Shown here: piece after piece, positions 1 through 11,610 of the stretch
Layout of the letters: the number at the start of each line of letters is the position of its first letter
Numbering within the stretch: the first letter of the stretch is position 1
Source of the DNA: Delphinapterus leucas
Lineage: Eukaryota; Chordata; Mammalia; Artiodactyla; Monodontidae
Reading direction: 5' to 3'
Assembly: GCF_002288925.2 (NCBI RefSeq)
Contig: NW_022098044.1
Coordinates: forward strand, 16,634,197 to 16,698,196
DNA length: 64,000 bases
The notes under the pieces: generated by a model
Databases searched by the model: none
Told to the model about the DNA's origin: nothing
What the model saw: the letters and a program-made list of their open reading frames with translations, nothing else
Program-made: the position numbers and the translations under genes

Positions 1-247
1 GCAGCACTATTTATGATAGCCAGGACATGGAAGCAACATAAGGGTCCCTCAACAGATGAATGGATAAAGATGTGGTATATTTATACAATGTAACATTACT
101 CAGCTATAAAAAAGAGTGAATTTTTGCCTTTTGCGAGAACATGGACAGACTTGGAAGGCATTATGCTAGGTAAAGTAAGTCAGACAGAGAAAGACAATAC
201 TGTGTGATATCACTTATATGTGGAATCTAAAAAATAAAGCTAGTGAA
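1..247 (+). repeat. L1 3'-end fragment, left part, split by mariner
   Basis: This reads like the end of L1 ORF2 and the start of the 3'UTR (TGGAAGCAAC, GATGAATGGATAAAG, TATGTGGAATCTAAAAAATAAA). The same L1 continues at 1528 after the mariner insertion with AACAAACTAGTGGTTACCAGT. The window begins inside it, so the 5' limit is unknown. Confidence 0.75.
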
Positions 248-249
248 TA

Positions 250-1525
250 TTGGGTTGGCCAAAAAGTGCATTCAGTCTTTAAGTAAAAATAAGACGCATT
301 TTTCATTTTCACCAAGAACTTTATTGAACAACGTATTCGCCCTTTTGTTCCACTACCTTCTGCCATTTTTCAGGCAACTTCATAATTCCACAAAACTTTT
401 TATCTTTTTGAGCAAAGAACTGTTCCAGGTGCCTTTTACAGTCTTCCAGGGAATTGAAATTTTTTCCATTAAGAGAATTTTGTAAAGACCTAAATAAATG
501 GAAATCTGAAGGTGCAATGTCTGGTCAATACGGCGGATGAATCAGAACTTCCCAGCCAAGCTGTAACAGTTTTTGCCTGGTCATCAAAGAAACATGCGGT
601 CTCGTGTTATCCTGATGGAAGATTATGCGTTTTCTGTTCTAATTCTGGACACTTTTCGTCAAGTGCTGCTTTCAGTTGGTCTAATTGGGAGCAATACTTG
701 TTGGAATTAATCGTTCCGTTTTCCGGAAGGAGCTCATAATAGAGAACTATCTTCCAATGCCACCATACACACAACATCACCATCTTTGGATGAAGACTGG
801 CCTTTGGTGTAGTTGGTGGTGGTTCATTTCACCTGCCCCACCATCTCTTCCATTCCACATTATTGTACAGTATCCACTTTTCATTGCCCGTCGCAATTTG
901 TTTTAAAAACGGAACGTTTTCAATACGTTTAAGTAGAGAATCGCACTGTGGAAATACGGTCAAGAAGGTTTTTTCCGCTTAACTTATATGGAACCCAAAC
1001 ATCAAAGCGATTAACATAACCAAGCTGGTGCAAATGATTTTCAACGCTTGATTTGGATATTTCGAGTATGTTGGCTATCTCCCGTGTGGTATAATGTTGA
1101 TTGTTCTCAATTAATTTCTCAATTTGATCGCTATCTACTTCAACTGGTCGACCCGACTGTGGAGCATCGTCCAGCGAGAAATCTCCAGCACGAAACTTCG
1201 CAAACCGCTTTTGACATGTTCGATCAGTCACAGCACCTTCTCCATACACTGCACAAATCTTTTTCTGTTGCATTTCGGTTGCGTTTTTACCTTTCCTGAA
1301 ATAATAAAGCATAATATGCCGAAAATGTTGCTTTTTTTCTTCCATCTTCTATATTAAAATGGCTACACAAAAATTCACCAATTTTAATGTCTTTTTTTAA
1401 ATGCACACTGATATGATAGCTGTCACATACAATCTCACAAAATTGTTTCGAATGAAGTTAAAGACAGCTACGTGCTACTAGAGCCATCTTATGGAAAAAC
1501 TGAACGAACATTTTTGCCAACCCAA
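250..1525 (-). mobile_element. Mariner DNA transposon, nearly full length, inactive
   Basis: The element is 1276 bp, the usual mariner length. It is bounded by inverted ends TTGGGTTGGC and GCCAACCCAA and flanked by TA target duplications at 248-249 and 1526-1527. The transposase is on the minus strand (1345 down to a stop at 321-323). It inserted into an older L1, which continues on both sides. The end sequence and transposase resemble the mariner family known from cattle and other cetartiodactyls; the subfamily name is from memory and not checked. Confidence 0.9.
321..1345 (-). pseudogene. Mariner transposase pseudogene
   Basis: A 138-residue open stretch (1345-929) holds the N-terminal DNA-binding region. 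It starts MEEKKQHFRHIMLYYFRKGK and includes the mariner-typical GAVTDRTCQKRFAKFRAGDF and a second helix-turn-helix around EIANILEISKSSVENHLHQL. After KLSGKNLLDRI the frame shifts, and the downstream protein is only readable by changing frame. The catalytic core is damaged in ways visible here. The residue before EKW, normally the first catalytic Asp, reads Asn (codon 883-885). The HQDN motif is near 605-622. A stop codon directly precedes the PD-I-A motif near 511-530. The protein ends EQKGEYVVQ then a stop. Family knowledge: mariner transposases use a D,D34D triad for cut-and-paste transposition. I infer that this copy cannot encode an active enzyme; a short N-terminal DNA-binding peptide could in principle still be made. 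Confidence 0.85.
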
Positions 1526-1527
1526 TA

Positions 1528-1830
1528 TAACAAGAAACAGATACAGAGAACAAACTAGTGGTTACCAGTGAGGAGAGGGGAGAGGGGAAGGGCAAGATAG
1601 GGGTAGGGGATTAAGAAGTGCAAACTATTATGTATATTATTAAACATTATTAATAATAATACATATTATTATTATGTATAAAATAAATAAACTACAAGGA
1701 TATGTTGTTCAGCGCAGGGAATATAGCCAATATTTTATAGTAACTATAAATGGAGTATAACCTTTAAAAATTGTGAATCACTATGTACACCCGAAACATA
1801 TATAATTTTGTAAATTAAAAAAAATACTAT
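1528..1830 (+). repeat. L1 3'UTR, right part after the mariner
   Basis: This continues the L1 interrupted at 248. It shows the typical GGTTACCAGTGAGGAGAGGGG segment, an AT-rich tract (1630-1690), and the end TGTACACCCGAAACATATATAA followed by an A-rich tail. Confidence 0.75.
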
Positions 1831-2713
1831 CTTTTCTCTCTAAACACTAGTGAGATGAGAAGTACTGATGCACGTACAAAGTAGAAGGATATTATTATTC
1901 TGTCTCGCATAAAACATACCAAGACAGCAAATCCATATTTAAGAAGTTATAAATGTTGTTTTTAATTCCAGAGATTTAACAGTGCTTTTGTTTTCAAGGA
2001 AAGATTTAAAATTATTATTTCCTTCTAAATTCTCATAGCTTAGAGTTACCTTATTTGAACAACAATCCTATCTGGTTTAGTGGAGTAGAAAATCTTTCTG
2101 AACACCTGGAATGTTCGCTGTCCTGTAATATTATTGAGTGTGGAATGATGATGTGGAGTCAAGGCAAAGTGTTCCTTTCTGCTCCACACCTGCTGCGACA
2201 TAATAATATATAGCTCAAGTCATCTTTCCCCTTCTCCTTGCCCGGGATTTTAAAGTCATTAAATTATTGTTTTGCCTGGCCTTATTAGTCCTTTCCAAAT
2301 GTGTAGAATTATTAGGGCCGTCGTTGGGGCTTGGATCAGTTAGGAAAGCTTCACAGTTAATTCTGACAAACCCTGCCCTTAAGAACCCCCAGTTTTCCTT
2401 TTAGGCTCACTTACAAACAAGTCAAGGGTATACAACGGGGTTCTCAAGGGAAAGGGTGCATCAGATAATTTTACATCTATTAAACTCATGACTAAAGAAT
2501 TCTATGGAGAAGGAGAAAAAAACAATCAGCTATGCAAAATGCTTTTACTTTGGACTTGAGAAAAACAGAATGAACCCACCACCCACTAGCAAGGACCTAA
2601 AGCAAAGTTAGAGTCCTAAGACCCGTGTTTTCATGAAAAGACTAAGTAGGGATGAGAAGGTGGCTGTGCCAACGAGAAAATGGAAATAAATCTCCTCAGA
2701 GCTTAGAAGCTGC
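1831..2713. other. Unique AT-rich intergenic DNA
   Basis: I see no gene, RNA or recognisable repeat here. Open frames are short and have no known similarity. Confidence 0.6.
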
Positions 2714-2724
2714 CCCTAAATTTA

Positions 2725-3087
2725 TTTTTTTAATTTAATTTAATTAATTGATTTTTTATTTATTTTTGGCTGCGTTGGGTCTTCGTTGCTGCACGCGGGC
2801 TTTCTCTAATTGCAGCAAGCCGGGGCTACTCTTTGTTGCAGTGCGCGGCCTTCTCATTGCAGTGTCTTCTCTTGCTACGGAGCACAGGCTCTAGGTGCAT
2901 GGGCTTCAGTAGTTGTGGCACGAAGGCTTCAGTAGTTGTGGCTCGCAGGCTCTAGAGCGTAGGCTCAGTAGTTGTGGCGCACGGGCTTATTTGTTCCGTG
3001 GCATGTGAGATCTTCCCCGACCAGAGCTCGAACCCGTGTCCCCTGCATTGGCAGGTGGATTCTTAACTACTGTGCCACAGGGGAAGT
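2725..3087 (-). mobile_element. CHR-1-type tRNA-derived SINE
   Basis: Read on the minus strand it begins GGACTTCCCCTGTGGCACAGTAG and contains the GGTTCGAGC box-B-like core. It also holds repeated CCACAACTACTGA modules and an (AAAT)-type tail. It is flanked by the duplication CCCTAAATTTA at 2714-2724 and 3088-3098. Confidence 0.9.
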
Positions 3088-3098
3088 CCCTAAATTTA

Positions 3099-5354
3099 AA
3101 TTCCAGTCTCCGTTGGAAGAACCAAACCACATAGCGTATAGTAGGGTTGTGTTTGTTCTACTTGTTTGCAGTCATCATCCTCCAGATGTTTCAACAGTTA
3201 TGCTTTTTTATGGTGTTGGTACAAGGACCACAAAACCTTTAGTAGCTAAGGAAGCTCATTGGTAAATAGATTAATTGTATATGATATAAGACAGGCTCAT
3301 TCAGAGAACGACACATTTACTTGTGGTTAGATGTGAGAAACTGAAGCCTTGATTATTGCCATTTCTCAAAGCCTGCTGCAGTAATTGTGTCCCGTCTACA
3401 AAAATGAAGGAATACTTAATCTTTGCAGATTTTCATTCACTTCAAAAAGGGTATTGCAAATACTTTGATACCTAACCTTATTTAAATTTATTCAGGGCTG
3501 TTACTTCATTTGATGAGGTAAACACTCTGCTGCATGCTTACCTCCCAGGTTCAAGTTAGAATCCAGGTCCTGAATCTACACAGGATTTTCTCCTATCCTT
3601 TCTATATTTATTTCTTTTTTTTCTACGTTTTCCTATTTTGAATATTTTCCTTTAAACATCCAAAAATGTAGTTAAGTAGAAGAAAGAGGCCAAAGCAGCA
3701 AGAGTTCGAAATCTGTTATCTATGACACACTTGCAGAAAGGTAGTCAAATGTGTGGTCTGTCTCTCAAGCTTTTGCACTGAGATGTCTCGTGAAAGGCAA
3801 AAGATCCCACAGTCCAGGGAAATGTACTGATCCAGTCTCCCAAGGAGAGTAAAACTCGCTGACATCAAGGAAGGGCTCCATACACGAAAATGTGAGGTGG
3901 GGCGTGATGATTAATACCTGCTTTAGAACCAGGAGTGGATGACTACAAGTCTTAAGTTTAGCCACAGGAAGTGACTGGTCGAAATTTCCGTTTATACAAA
4001 TCACCGGTAATGTAAAATCTAGTACTGTAGCCAGCCAGGACACAGGCTTAGGCAGACTAGAGGTTTAAACTAAGTTTGCTTCTTTTTATAGGACCGTCAC
4101 ACAAGCTGTAAATCAAAGGACCCCTGGCTTTAGGCCTCTTTCTGTTTGGGGACAGTAAATTTAAATCCTTTGTCCCCAGAACACCAGCTCAAAGCAGTAA
4201 CCTTGGCTACTACTGCTGCAGATTTCCAGTTCTATATTCAGGTTTAGAAAACTGGTTACGGTGAAAGGGAAAAAACGATTTCACTTTGCCTCAGTTATTG
4301 ACACCGAGAAGCACTCCTAAGACTGTTCAGAGGGGAAACAATGAGTCATTCATGCTGTCAGCCCAGGTGGTGCATGAATTCCAGACAGGCCGCTGAGTTA
4401 ACCCCTGCAGGCCTCCTCTTGGCCCTGGGCTTCCCGCAGCCTCCGGGGAAGCAGGGCGGCCACAGAGGGGCCCTGTGCCGGGCAGCAAGGCCCAGCCAGT
4501 AACCAAGGCACTACCTCTGCAGCGTCAGTCCCAGGGGGCCTCTGAGCTATTTGTCACCATGTGATTGGCTCCAGGAGAGGGGTGGAGAAGTGAAAACACT
4601 CTGCCCAGGATATATTTAGTTGAAGTGCAGCTGGGGAAGCACTTGAACAAGGGAGCTTTTGTCCTCATGCTGAAGTGTTTTTCTTAACTCCCCAAGGGTG
4701 GAAAACTCAAGCCACCCACTCTATTTTCTCTTCTTTGGGGGATGTTCTTATTCTGAAAGTTTAGAATTATCTGGGGTTTATTGTCTACAAGGAAACTGAG
4801 CAACTTTGATGCAGCGTTGACACAAAAATTTCAAGCAGACACCCTTGTTGGAAGACACAGTTAAGAGATTAATTAAAATGCAGATAATTTCCGAACACAT
4901 TATATGTGTTTACCTTCTTGCAATTAATTCTCTTTTGGTTCAAACTGGAAATTAGGTATTTTCAAATGTCTTTACTGGGACAAATTTATGGAGTTAAAAA
5001 CATAATTAAGTTTTATAAGCTGACAGCACCCTGTTTCACTTGAGTTGATTCACACTTTCCAGTAATGAAAGATTTACTTCCGCTCTGATGAGCACAGCTT
5101 CTTTGCAGCAGATCACTGATGAGCCATGTAATGGCTCCTGCTCATGTCCTCCTCGGAAGACCACTGAGAACTGCCACCCTGCTACGAGGTTTTGCAGCCA
5201 CTATGTAAGTGTTGTATATCAAGGGCACGCTGCCTACTATTAAGAAGTAGCACAGGAAATATTTTACGTGAAAATCCCATGTGCAGTTACAAACCAAGGG
5301 CAAAAACTTCTGGTCAAGAAGCTCATGGTTTTGGTGATACTAGAAAGCCAGGCT
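3099..5354. other. Mostly unique intergenic DNA
   Basis: No coding exon is recognised. The interval holds a GC-richer unique block at about 4320-4640 (listed separately). The remainder is AT-rich with no repeat that I can name. Confidence 0.5.
4320..4660. promoter_or_regulatory. Candidate distal regulatory block
   Basis: This non-repetitive, GC-richer block stands out from its AT-rich surroundings. It has an AP-1 site, TGAGTCA (4342-4348), a GATTGGC inverted CCAAT motif near 4563, and E-box/GATA-like words. An enhancer role is only inference from composition and motifs. Confidence 0.25.
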
Positions 5355-5805
5355 GTATTAGTCAGGATTCTCTAGAAAAATAGAACCAATAGGGTGTGTG
5401 TGTGTCTGTGTGTGTGCTGAGAGAGAGATTGCTTGATTGATTGACTGATTGATTTTAAGGATTAGCTCATGTGATTATGGAGGTCAAGTCCAAAATCTGG
5501 AGGGTAAACTGACAGGCTGGAGACCCAGAAAGAGCCAGTGTTGCAATTCAAGTCCAAAGGCAGTCAGCTGGCAGAATTCCCTCTTGTTTAGAGCAGGTCA
5601 GCCTTTGTTCTATTCAGTCCTTCAACTGATTGGATGAGGCCCACCCACATTATGGAGGGCAATCTGCTTTACTCAAAGTTCACTGATTTAAATGTTAATC
5701 TCATCCAAAAATATCCTCACAGAACCATCCAGGATAATGTCTGACCACATGCCAGGCACCGTGGCCCAGCCAAGTTGACACATAATATTAACCATTTCAT
5801 AGGCT
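5355..5805 (+). repeat. Old interspersed repeat, copy A
   Basis: It starts GTATTAGTCAGGATTCTCTAG and AACCAATAGGG, then has a (TG)n/(GA)n tract. It continues with AACTGATTGGATGAGGCCCACC and ends in CCAAGTTGACACATAATATTAACC. The same repeat recurs at 18548-19020 and 34170-34555, with a start fragment at 23636-23683. I recognise it as a common mammalian interspersed repeat but cannot name the family safely. Confidence 0.65.
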
Positions 5806-5917
5806 AACACACTCATTTTGAAAACTTCACTTGTTAAATTACAAGGTTGCTTATCAGGTTGAAGCTGTCATAAGGGTATAAAAAAAATGGGTAAGATAGG
5901 ATCTCTGTTTTCAGGAC

Positions 5918-5958
5918 TCTCCCTCTCTCTCTCTCTCTCCCTTCCTCCCTCTCCTCTC
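5918..5958 (+). repeat. CT-rich low-complexity tract
   Basis: This is a (CT)n-type run with CTCCCTTCCTCCCTCTCC. Confidence 0.85.
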
Positions 5959-5989
5959 TCAGGAGGCTTGCCCTGGGAACCCAGGCACA

Positions 5990-6276
5990 GTGTTGTGCAG
6001 AAGCCCAGGCCACATGGAGAAGCCATGCATGTGTATTCTAGACAATAGCCTCCAGCCGACACCAACATCATCTACCAGATGTGAGAGTAAACCAGCCCTC
6101 TGGGGCTCCCGTCCCAGCCTTCAGTCTTCCACCTGTGCCCAGACATGATGGAGCCAGCTGCACCCTGTCTCAATCTCTGACCCACAGAAACAGTGAGAGA
6201 TCTTTTTAGAAGTTAATGCTATCTTAAGCTACTAAATTTCGGGGTAATTTGTTACACAGTAATAGGTAACTAACAT
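5990..6276 (+). repeat. MaLR/MLT1-like LTR remnant, 3' part
   Basis: The end AAGCTACTAAATTTCGGGG followed by TAATTTGTTACACAGTAATA resembles the 3' end of old MaLR-type LTRs. The 5' limit is unclear. Confidence 0.45.
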
Positions 6277-6284
6277 ATAAGATT

Positions 6285-6815
6285 ATGGTTAACTTTGTAA
6301 AAAACTACCAAACTGTTTTCCAAAGTCATTTTAGCATCCTGCAATCCTACCAGCAGTATATGAGGGTTCCATCTTTATTATTATTATTTAAAATAAATAT
6401 TTTAGTTATATATTTTTGGCTGCATTGGGTCTTCGTTGCTGCATGTGAGCTTTCTCTAGTTGCGGCGAGCGGGGGCTACTCTTCGTTGTGGTGTGTGGGC
6501 TTCTCATGGCGGTGCCTTCTCTTCTTGCGGAGCACAGGCTCTAGGCTCACAGGCTTCAGTTGTTGTAGCACACGGGCTCAGTAGTTGTGGCGCATGGGCT
6601 TAGTTGCTCCACGGCATGTGGGATCTTCCCAGACCAGGGCTCAATCCCATGTCCCCTGCATTGGCAGGCGGATTCTTAACCACTGCACCACCAGGGAAGC
6701 CCTGTTCCATCTTTATTAACACTTGATATCTATCGTTGAAGTCTTTCTAGTGGGTGTGGGGTTGTTTCTCATGGTGGTGTTAATTTGCGTTTTCCTGATT
6801 TGCCACACCTACTTT
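6285..6815 (-). repeat. Old L1 ORF2 fragment split by a SINE
   Basis: The segments 6285-6380 and 6719-6815 join into an antisense L1 ORF2 3' region (ACCAAACTGTTTTCCAAAGT, CAGCAGTATATGAGGGTTCC, then TTAATTTGCGTTTTCCTGAT). The SINE lies between them. Confidence 0.65.
6381..6703 (-). mobile_element. CHR-1-type SINE
   Basis: This is a minus-strand copy ending GGCTTCCCTGGTGGTGCAG, with an AT-rich tail at the left. A 15-bp duplication, GTTCCATCTTTATTA, flanks it at 6366-6380 and 6704-6718. Confidence 0.9.
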
Positions 6816-7119
6816 TGATCAGAAATATTATTACCCAACTTAGAAACCAACCTTATTTACCGTGATATTTCATAGCCACATGTCATAAAACCAACTCACC
6901 CTCGCCCCTGATATCAGAGAGCTTGTGCTGACATTTCCAATTTGTTTTAACAATAATTGCTACTACAGTGAATCTGTGTAGTTAAGAATTATCCACATCG
7001 GCATTTGTCAAGTTAGTTTGCAAGCCCCTGGAAGAGTGAGGAATAAAAGCCGTCTAGCCACAGATGTGGGACTCCTGGGCCTAAACAACACCATCATCTA
7101 CTGTTAATTGGTATTAATT

Positions 7120-7290
7120 TTTTTTGAGAAATGCTATATGCCAGGCATTTTGCATGTAGAAGTTCACTTACCACAACACCACTATGAGGTCCATGTTATT
7201 ATCCTCAGCCTATTCCTAAGGAAGAGGAGGTTCGGAGAACCCAAGAAAGTTGGCTATGACCACACGCTGAATTTGAACCCAATATACTTT
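7120..7290 (+). repeat. MIR SINE relic
   Basis: ATGCCAGGCATTTTGCATG, then ATTATCCTCAGCCTATTCC and GAATTTGAACCCA, match the core and 3' part of MIR. Confidence 0.55.
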
Positions 7291-7384
7291 TACTTGATCT
7301 AAAACAGATTTCTCCTCACTTCTTTCTAATTTTATACCAGAATGTAAGAAGGTATGTTGGCCTAAAGTTAACAGTGTAAAATAT

Positions 7385-7930
7385 TCTAGACTGGGAGTTG
7401 GGAGATTAGGTCTTACTCCTGGCTCTGTCACTAATCAATGGTCCCCTCTTGGGCCAGTCCCTCTGTGGACCACACTTCCTCATTATTAAAAATAAAAGGT
7501 TGGGTTAATAAATTTCCCAGCTCAAAACTCGCTATATACCAGGCACTATTCTAAGCATTTTACAAGTGTTAACTTATTTATATCTCAGAAAAGCCCTATA
7601 ATATAGGTACTGTTGTTTTGCCCATTTTACAGATGAGTAAACTGAGGTACAGAGATTAAATAACTGTCACAAAACTAGAAAATGGTATAGCTATGGTTTA
7701 TTTATTTATTTATTTATTTTGGCTCTACCGTGTGGCATGTGGGATCTTAGTTCCCTGACCAGGGATTGAAACCACGCCCCCTGCAGTGGAAGCTCCGGGT
7801 CTTAACCACTGGACCACCAGAGAAGTCCCAAGTTGTTTATTCATTTGTTTGTTTGCTGGTATAGCTATGATTTCAACCCAGGCTGTCTGGCTCCAGAGGA
7901 CATGATCTTACTCAGCTAGGCAACATTTAT
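7385..7930 (+). repeat. MIR relics, one split by a SINE
   Basis: Two MIR-like segments are present. 7385-7500 has CTCCTGGCTCTGTCACTAA. 7530-7695 has ACCAGGCACTATTCTAAGCA and CATTTTACAGATGAGTAAACT. The second continues after the SINE at 7870 with ATTTCAACCCAGGCTGTCTG. Confidence 0.7.
7696..7856 (-). mobile_element. Short CHR-type SINE
   Basis: On the minus strand it reads GGACTTCTCTGGTGGTCCAGTGG and carries the GGTTTCAATCCCTGGTCAGG core. The flanking duplication TGGTATAGCTATG lies at 7683-7695 and 7857-7869, so the SINE landed inside the MIR. Confidence 0.85.
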
Positions 7931-8089
7931 GGAAAGCTTAATTTTATTTTATTTTTATTTTATTTTTTAAGGAAAGCTTAATTTTAACAACAACTTTATG
8001 ACATCATTGGCAGCATTTTTCTCTCCCCATCCTCACCCTCCCTCCTACTCTTTGAATGAAGACACTGAGGCTTTAAAAATTTATGTCCC

Positions 8090-8415
8090 TTGGAACTTCC
8101 CTGGTGGCACAGTGATTAAGAATCTGCCTGCCAATTCAGGGGACATGGGTTCGAGCCCTGGTCCGGGAAGATCCCACATGCCACATGCAACTAAGCCCGT
8201 GCGCCACAACTACTGAGCCTGCACTCTAGAGCCTGCGAGCCACAACTACTGAAGCCCATGCGCCTAGAGCCCGTGCTCCACAACAAGAGAAGCCACTGCA
8301 ATGAGAAGCCCACACATAGCAATGAAGAGTAGCCCCCGCTCGCCACCACTAGAGAAAGCCTGTGCACAGCAACGAAGACCCAACACAGCCAAAAATAAAT
8401 AAATAAATAAATAAA
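8090..8415 (+). mobile_element. CHR-1-type SINE
   Basis: It starts GGAACTTCCCTGGTGGCACAG. It has box B GGTTCGAGCC, repeated CCACAACTACTGA modules and an (AAAT)n tail at 8393-8415. Confidence 0.9.
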
Positions 8416-8959
8416 TTTATATTTAAAAAAATTAATCAAGTCCCAAGTCTCACAGCCAGTCAGTGGCAGAGCCAGAATGGGAAGCCCAGGCAGCTTGTCA
8501 TCAAAGTCTGGGGTGAAGTGTCCCCAGGAGTCAGAGAGCTAGAGAGTGCGAGAGACCACAGCTCTGCTCACCCCTGGGAATCTTGCCAAAGGCCCACATG
8601 GAAACACCTACAGTGACCTGACATGGCCACACCTTCCACTCCAAACTCCATCCTGGCTGGTTTGCCCGTCTTTCTCTTCCTCCCCTCTTACCAAAACAGT
8701 TGCCTGGAAATTAGAAATTAGATCTGCGAATGCCCAAGGGAACCTACCCTGGGGCATGGGTGGGGCGGGGGACTTCCCAGAACAAACACTGCTGCAGGCT
8801 CTTGGGGTCTCCCCAGCAGGTCCTCACTGTGATGTGACCTGGTCTCCCACCCTCCAGACCCAATGTTGAATTCATTTCCTGGGACTCACAGGAGAAAAGG
8901 GAGCTTAAGCAGCCTGAATACTATAGTTCTGCTGCCTTGAAAGTCTGGCTTTGTTTCTA
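8416..8959. other. Unique intergenic DNA
   Basis: An open frame of 107 codons runs at 8546-8869, but it has no recognisable domain or splice context. I treat it as chance. Nothing else is seen. Confidence 0.5.
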
Positions 8960-9365
8960 CTTTTTCTAGGTAAGTAATTTTTTTTTAATAGCAAATATAC
9001 ACATGATAAAAACTCAACACAAAAAGCATATTATATCTAGTGAATATGATTCTTCGTTTTAACCCTGCGCCTATCCCCAAACCTTAAGCCAACCTTTCTT
9101 GTCCTTCCAGCCAAAGATATTCTGGCATGTATAACCATAGAGGTATATATTTTTAACCACACATACCATACACTATTCTGTGTCTTCCTTTTTATTTTCA
9201 TTTCTAATGCTCAGTATAGCTTGGAAATTATTCCTTGTCAATACCTAAAGCACTCTCTTGCTTTTTTAAAGGAGCTGCATGGATTCCTATTGTAGGGCTG
9301 AGTCATAATTTATCTATCCAGTCCCCTGTGAGAGCGTTTAGGTTGCTTCGAATCGGAAGCTCCGA
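8960..9365 (-). repeat. Old L1 remnant
   Basis: AT-rich sequence with GGAAATTATTCCTTGTCAAT, GGAGCTGCATGGATTCCTAT and AATTTATCTATCCAGTCCCC resembles antisense L1 3' ORF2/UTR sequence. Confidence 0.5.
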
Positions 9366-10800
9366 CAAGCCAGCACGGTGAATCTGCTTGTTTTTTTGTT
9401 GCAATGCCAGGTAGGCCCCTCTGAGATCTTTAATGTCACCTGTAGGGGGAGGGAGGGCAGGAGGGGAGTTGATGGCAAGCCCTCTCCCAGCCAGCAAGGC
9501 ATACATTACTGCTGGAGTTTCCTCCTTGGGGCTGTAGTCAGAAGAGAATTCATACAGCTACAGCGGGGTACAGCTCAGAAAAAGCATCCAGACGGCAGCT
9601 CAACTGATCACTGAAATCTGGCAGCAACAGCAGCAGCGGTAATGAAAACACACCACAACTTTTCCCAAATATGTCTGGCCAGTATGCCACTGCCATCTTT
9701 TCCAGCACGACCTTCAGTCCCGGGGACTGGGCTGATTCTGTGACTTGTGCAGCTGGAGGCACTGCTTATAATCCAGGGACCAAGAGATAGAGAACGAATA
9801 GGATGGGGTTCTTTGAAGGTTACCTACCCGCGGCAGTTCCTCCTGTGAAAAGACCAGGGCATCCTGATTCAACTCAGTTCCCCTATTCTCTTTGCTGAAA
9901 TCAGAGCTTTTGGTAAGGCTAGTGGTTCCTCCTAGAAAAGCTGACAGCTGAATGTCTGCTTCTGCCCAGCTTTGTCTGAAGATGCCTCACTCGACTGACT
10001 GCCAGCCCTGGGTGAGCCCCTCCATGATTTTCCTCCCAAAGGGAGACACCAACACTGAGAAACCACACCCCCACTGCAACCCCAAAATACATTCAGCCAG
10101 GACAGAGGAGAAACCTTCTTAATAAGGTGTCCACTGTTAACAACAAAAATTAGTTAAAAGTGACAAACATAAAGCCATTGATTTCCCCCACCAACATTTT
10201 ATCGTGTTTATTCCAAACAAAAAGAGTCATTGAAAGAATTATGCAGTGAACACCCATCTAGCTACCGCTTAGATTCTGCAATGAACATTTTGCTGGATTT
10301 TCTTTCCTTATGATACATCCTTCAATCTCTCCAAGCCACTGATGTCTGAACCTTTTTAAAAACCTGGCTTAAATATTCAACTCATTTGCTTTTAAAACTT
10401 CAGAACTGGAAACATAACGCCTTGTTTAGTGAACACAGAATAATTTAGATCCATTCCAAATTAGGCTAGTAGGGAGGAAAGAGTGAAAGAAGGTTAGAGG
10501 AGAATGGAGAGGGAGAATGTGGCCAGGGAAGGCAAAGAGAGGGTGAGAGATGAGAAGGGGCCGCAGAGGGAGGGTGTGAAGACGCAGGGTGTCTTGGGGT
10601 TTGCAAGTGAGTGTGGATGAGGTCAAGAGCTGGAGTGTAGGGGTTTTATACCCAGGCAGAAGCTGCTATGCGGTGAGGATAATGCTGAGGCCCAGAGCAG
10701 CTCCGCACGCTGAGCATACCTGTCGACCTCCCCCTGCCATGGTCAGGACAGCCACAGGCAGCTGCCCCAGCACTCCGCATGGAGTCCTGGCCATGGAGCT
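9366..10800. other. Unique intergenic DNA
   Basis: No repeat or exon is recognised. It includes a purine-rich stretch at 10470-10580 (GGGAGGAAAGAG-type). Confidence 0.5.
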
Positions 10801-10804
10801 CAGA

Positions 10805-10935
10805 CAGCGGTCAAATGGAAGAGATCTGGGATTTGAACCCCATCCGTGTTATTTACTCCTGACACACAAGACCTTGTACAGTTACTTAACCTCTCTGAGC
10901 GGCTATATTCTAATCCATAAAATGGGCATATTAAG
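10805..10935 (+). repeat. MIR relic
   Basis: GGATTTGAACCCC, CAGTTACTTAACCTCTCTGA and CCATAAAATGGGCATA match MIR. It is cut at the right by a SINE. Confidence 0.65.
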
Positions 10936-10944
10936 AATATATAC

Positions 10945-11279
10945 AGGGCTTCCCTGGTGGCACAGTGGTTAAGAATCTGCCTGCCAATGCAGGGGACACG
11001 GGTTCAAGCCCTGGTCCAGGAAGATCCCACATGCCACGGAGCAACTAAGCCTGTGCGCCACAACTACTGAGCCTGCACTTTAGAGCCCGCGAGCCACAAC
11101 TACTGAAGCCCATGTGCCTAGAGCCTGTGCTCCGCAATAAGAGAAGCCACCGCAATAAGAAGCCCACGCACCGCAACAAAGAGTAGCCCCCACTCGCCAC
11201 AACTAGAGAAGGCCTGCGTGCAGCAATGAAGACCCAATGCAGCCAGAAACAAAATAAATAAATAAGAAGGGGGAAAAAA
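10945..11279 (+). mobile_element. CHR-1-type SINE
   Basis: It begins GGGCTTCCCTGGTGGCACAG and has an A-rich (AAAT) tail. The duplication AAGAATATATAC lies at 10933-10944 and 11280-11291. Confidence 0.9.
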
Positions 11280-11299
11280 AAGAATATATACCTCATGGG

Positions 11300-11342
11300 G
11301 TATATGTGTGTGTGTGTGTGTTCGTGTGTGTGTATATATATG
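11300..11342 (+). repeat. (TG)n/(TA)n microsatellite
   Basis: An alternating TATGTGTGTG run with one interruption (TTCG), next to the SINE tail. Confidence 0.85.
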
Positions 11343-11439
11343 TTGGGTAGGTAAACAGATGAATGCATATATGGAATAATGGTTAATGTGCTGCATGCCA
11401 GATGTCTGCCAGGCATTGGGAGAAATGGCTTACACACTT

Positions 11440-11610
11440 CATCTTATCCCATCCTTATATGAGCCCTAGGAGGTGGACTTTATTATTGGCCTCATTTTAG
11501 AAATGTGGAAACTGAAACCCAGATTGGTGAAGTCACTTCTTCAGGTGGCCCAGCCGGTAATGGTGGAGCCAGTCCAGGCCCCCCTGCCTGCAGAGCCCCC
11601 ATGCTGTGCT
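11440..11610 (+). repeat. MIR relic
   Basis: CATCTTATCCCATCCTTATA, CTCATTTTAGAAATGTGG and AAACTGAAACCCAGA are diverged MIR core sequence. Confidence 0.5.

Noticed and set aside
2740..3090. CHR SINEs considered as functional tRNA genes
   Set aside because: They keep tRNA-like box A/B sequence, but the tRNA fold is lost and they have SINE tails and target duplications.
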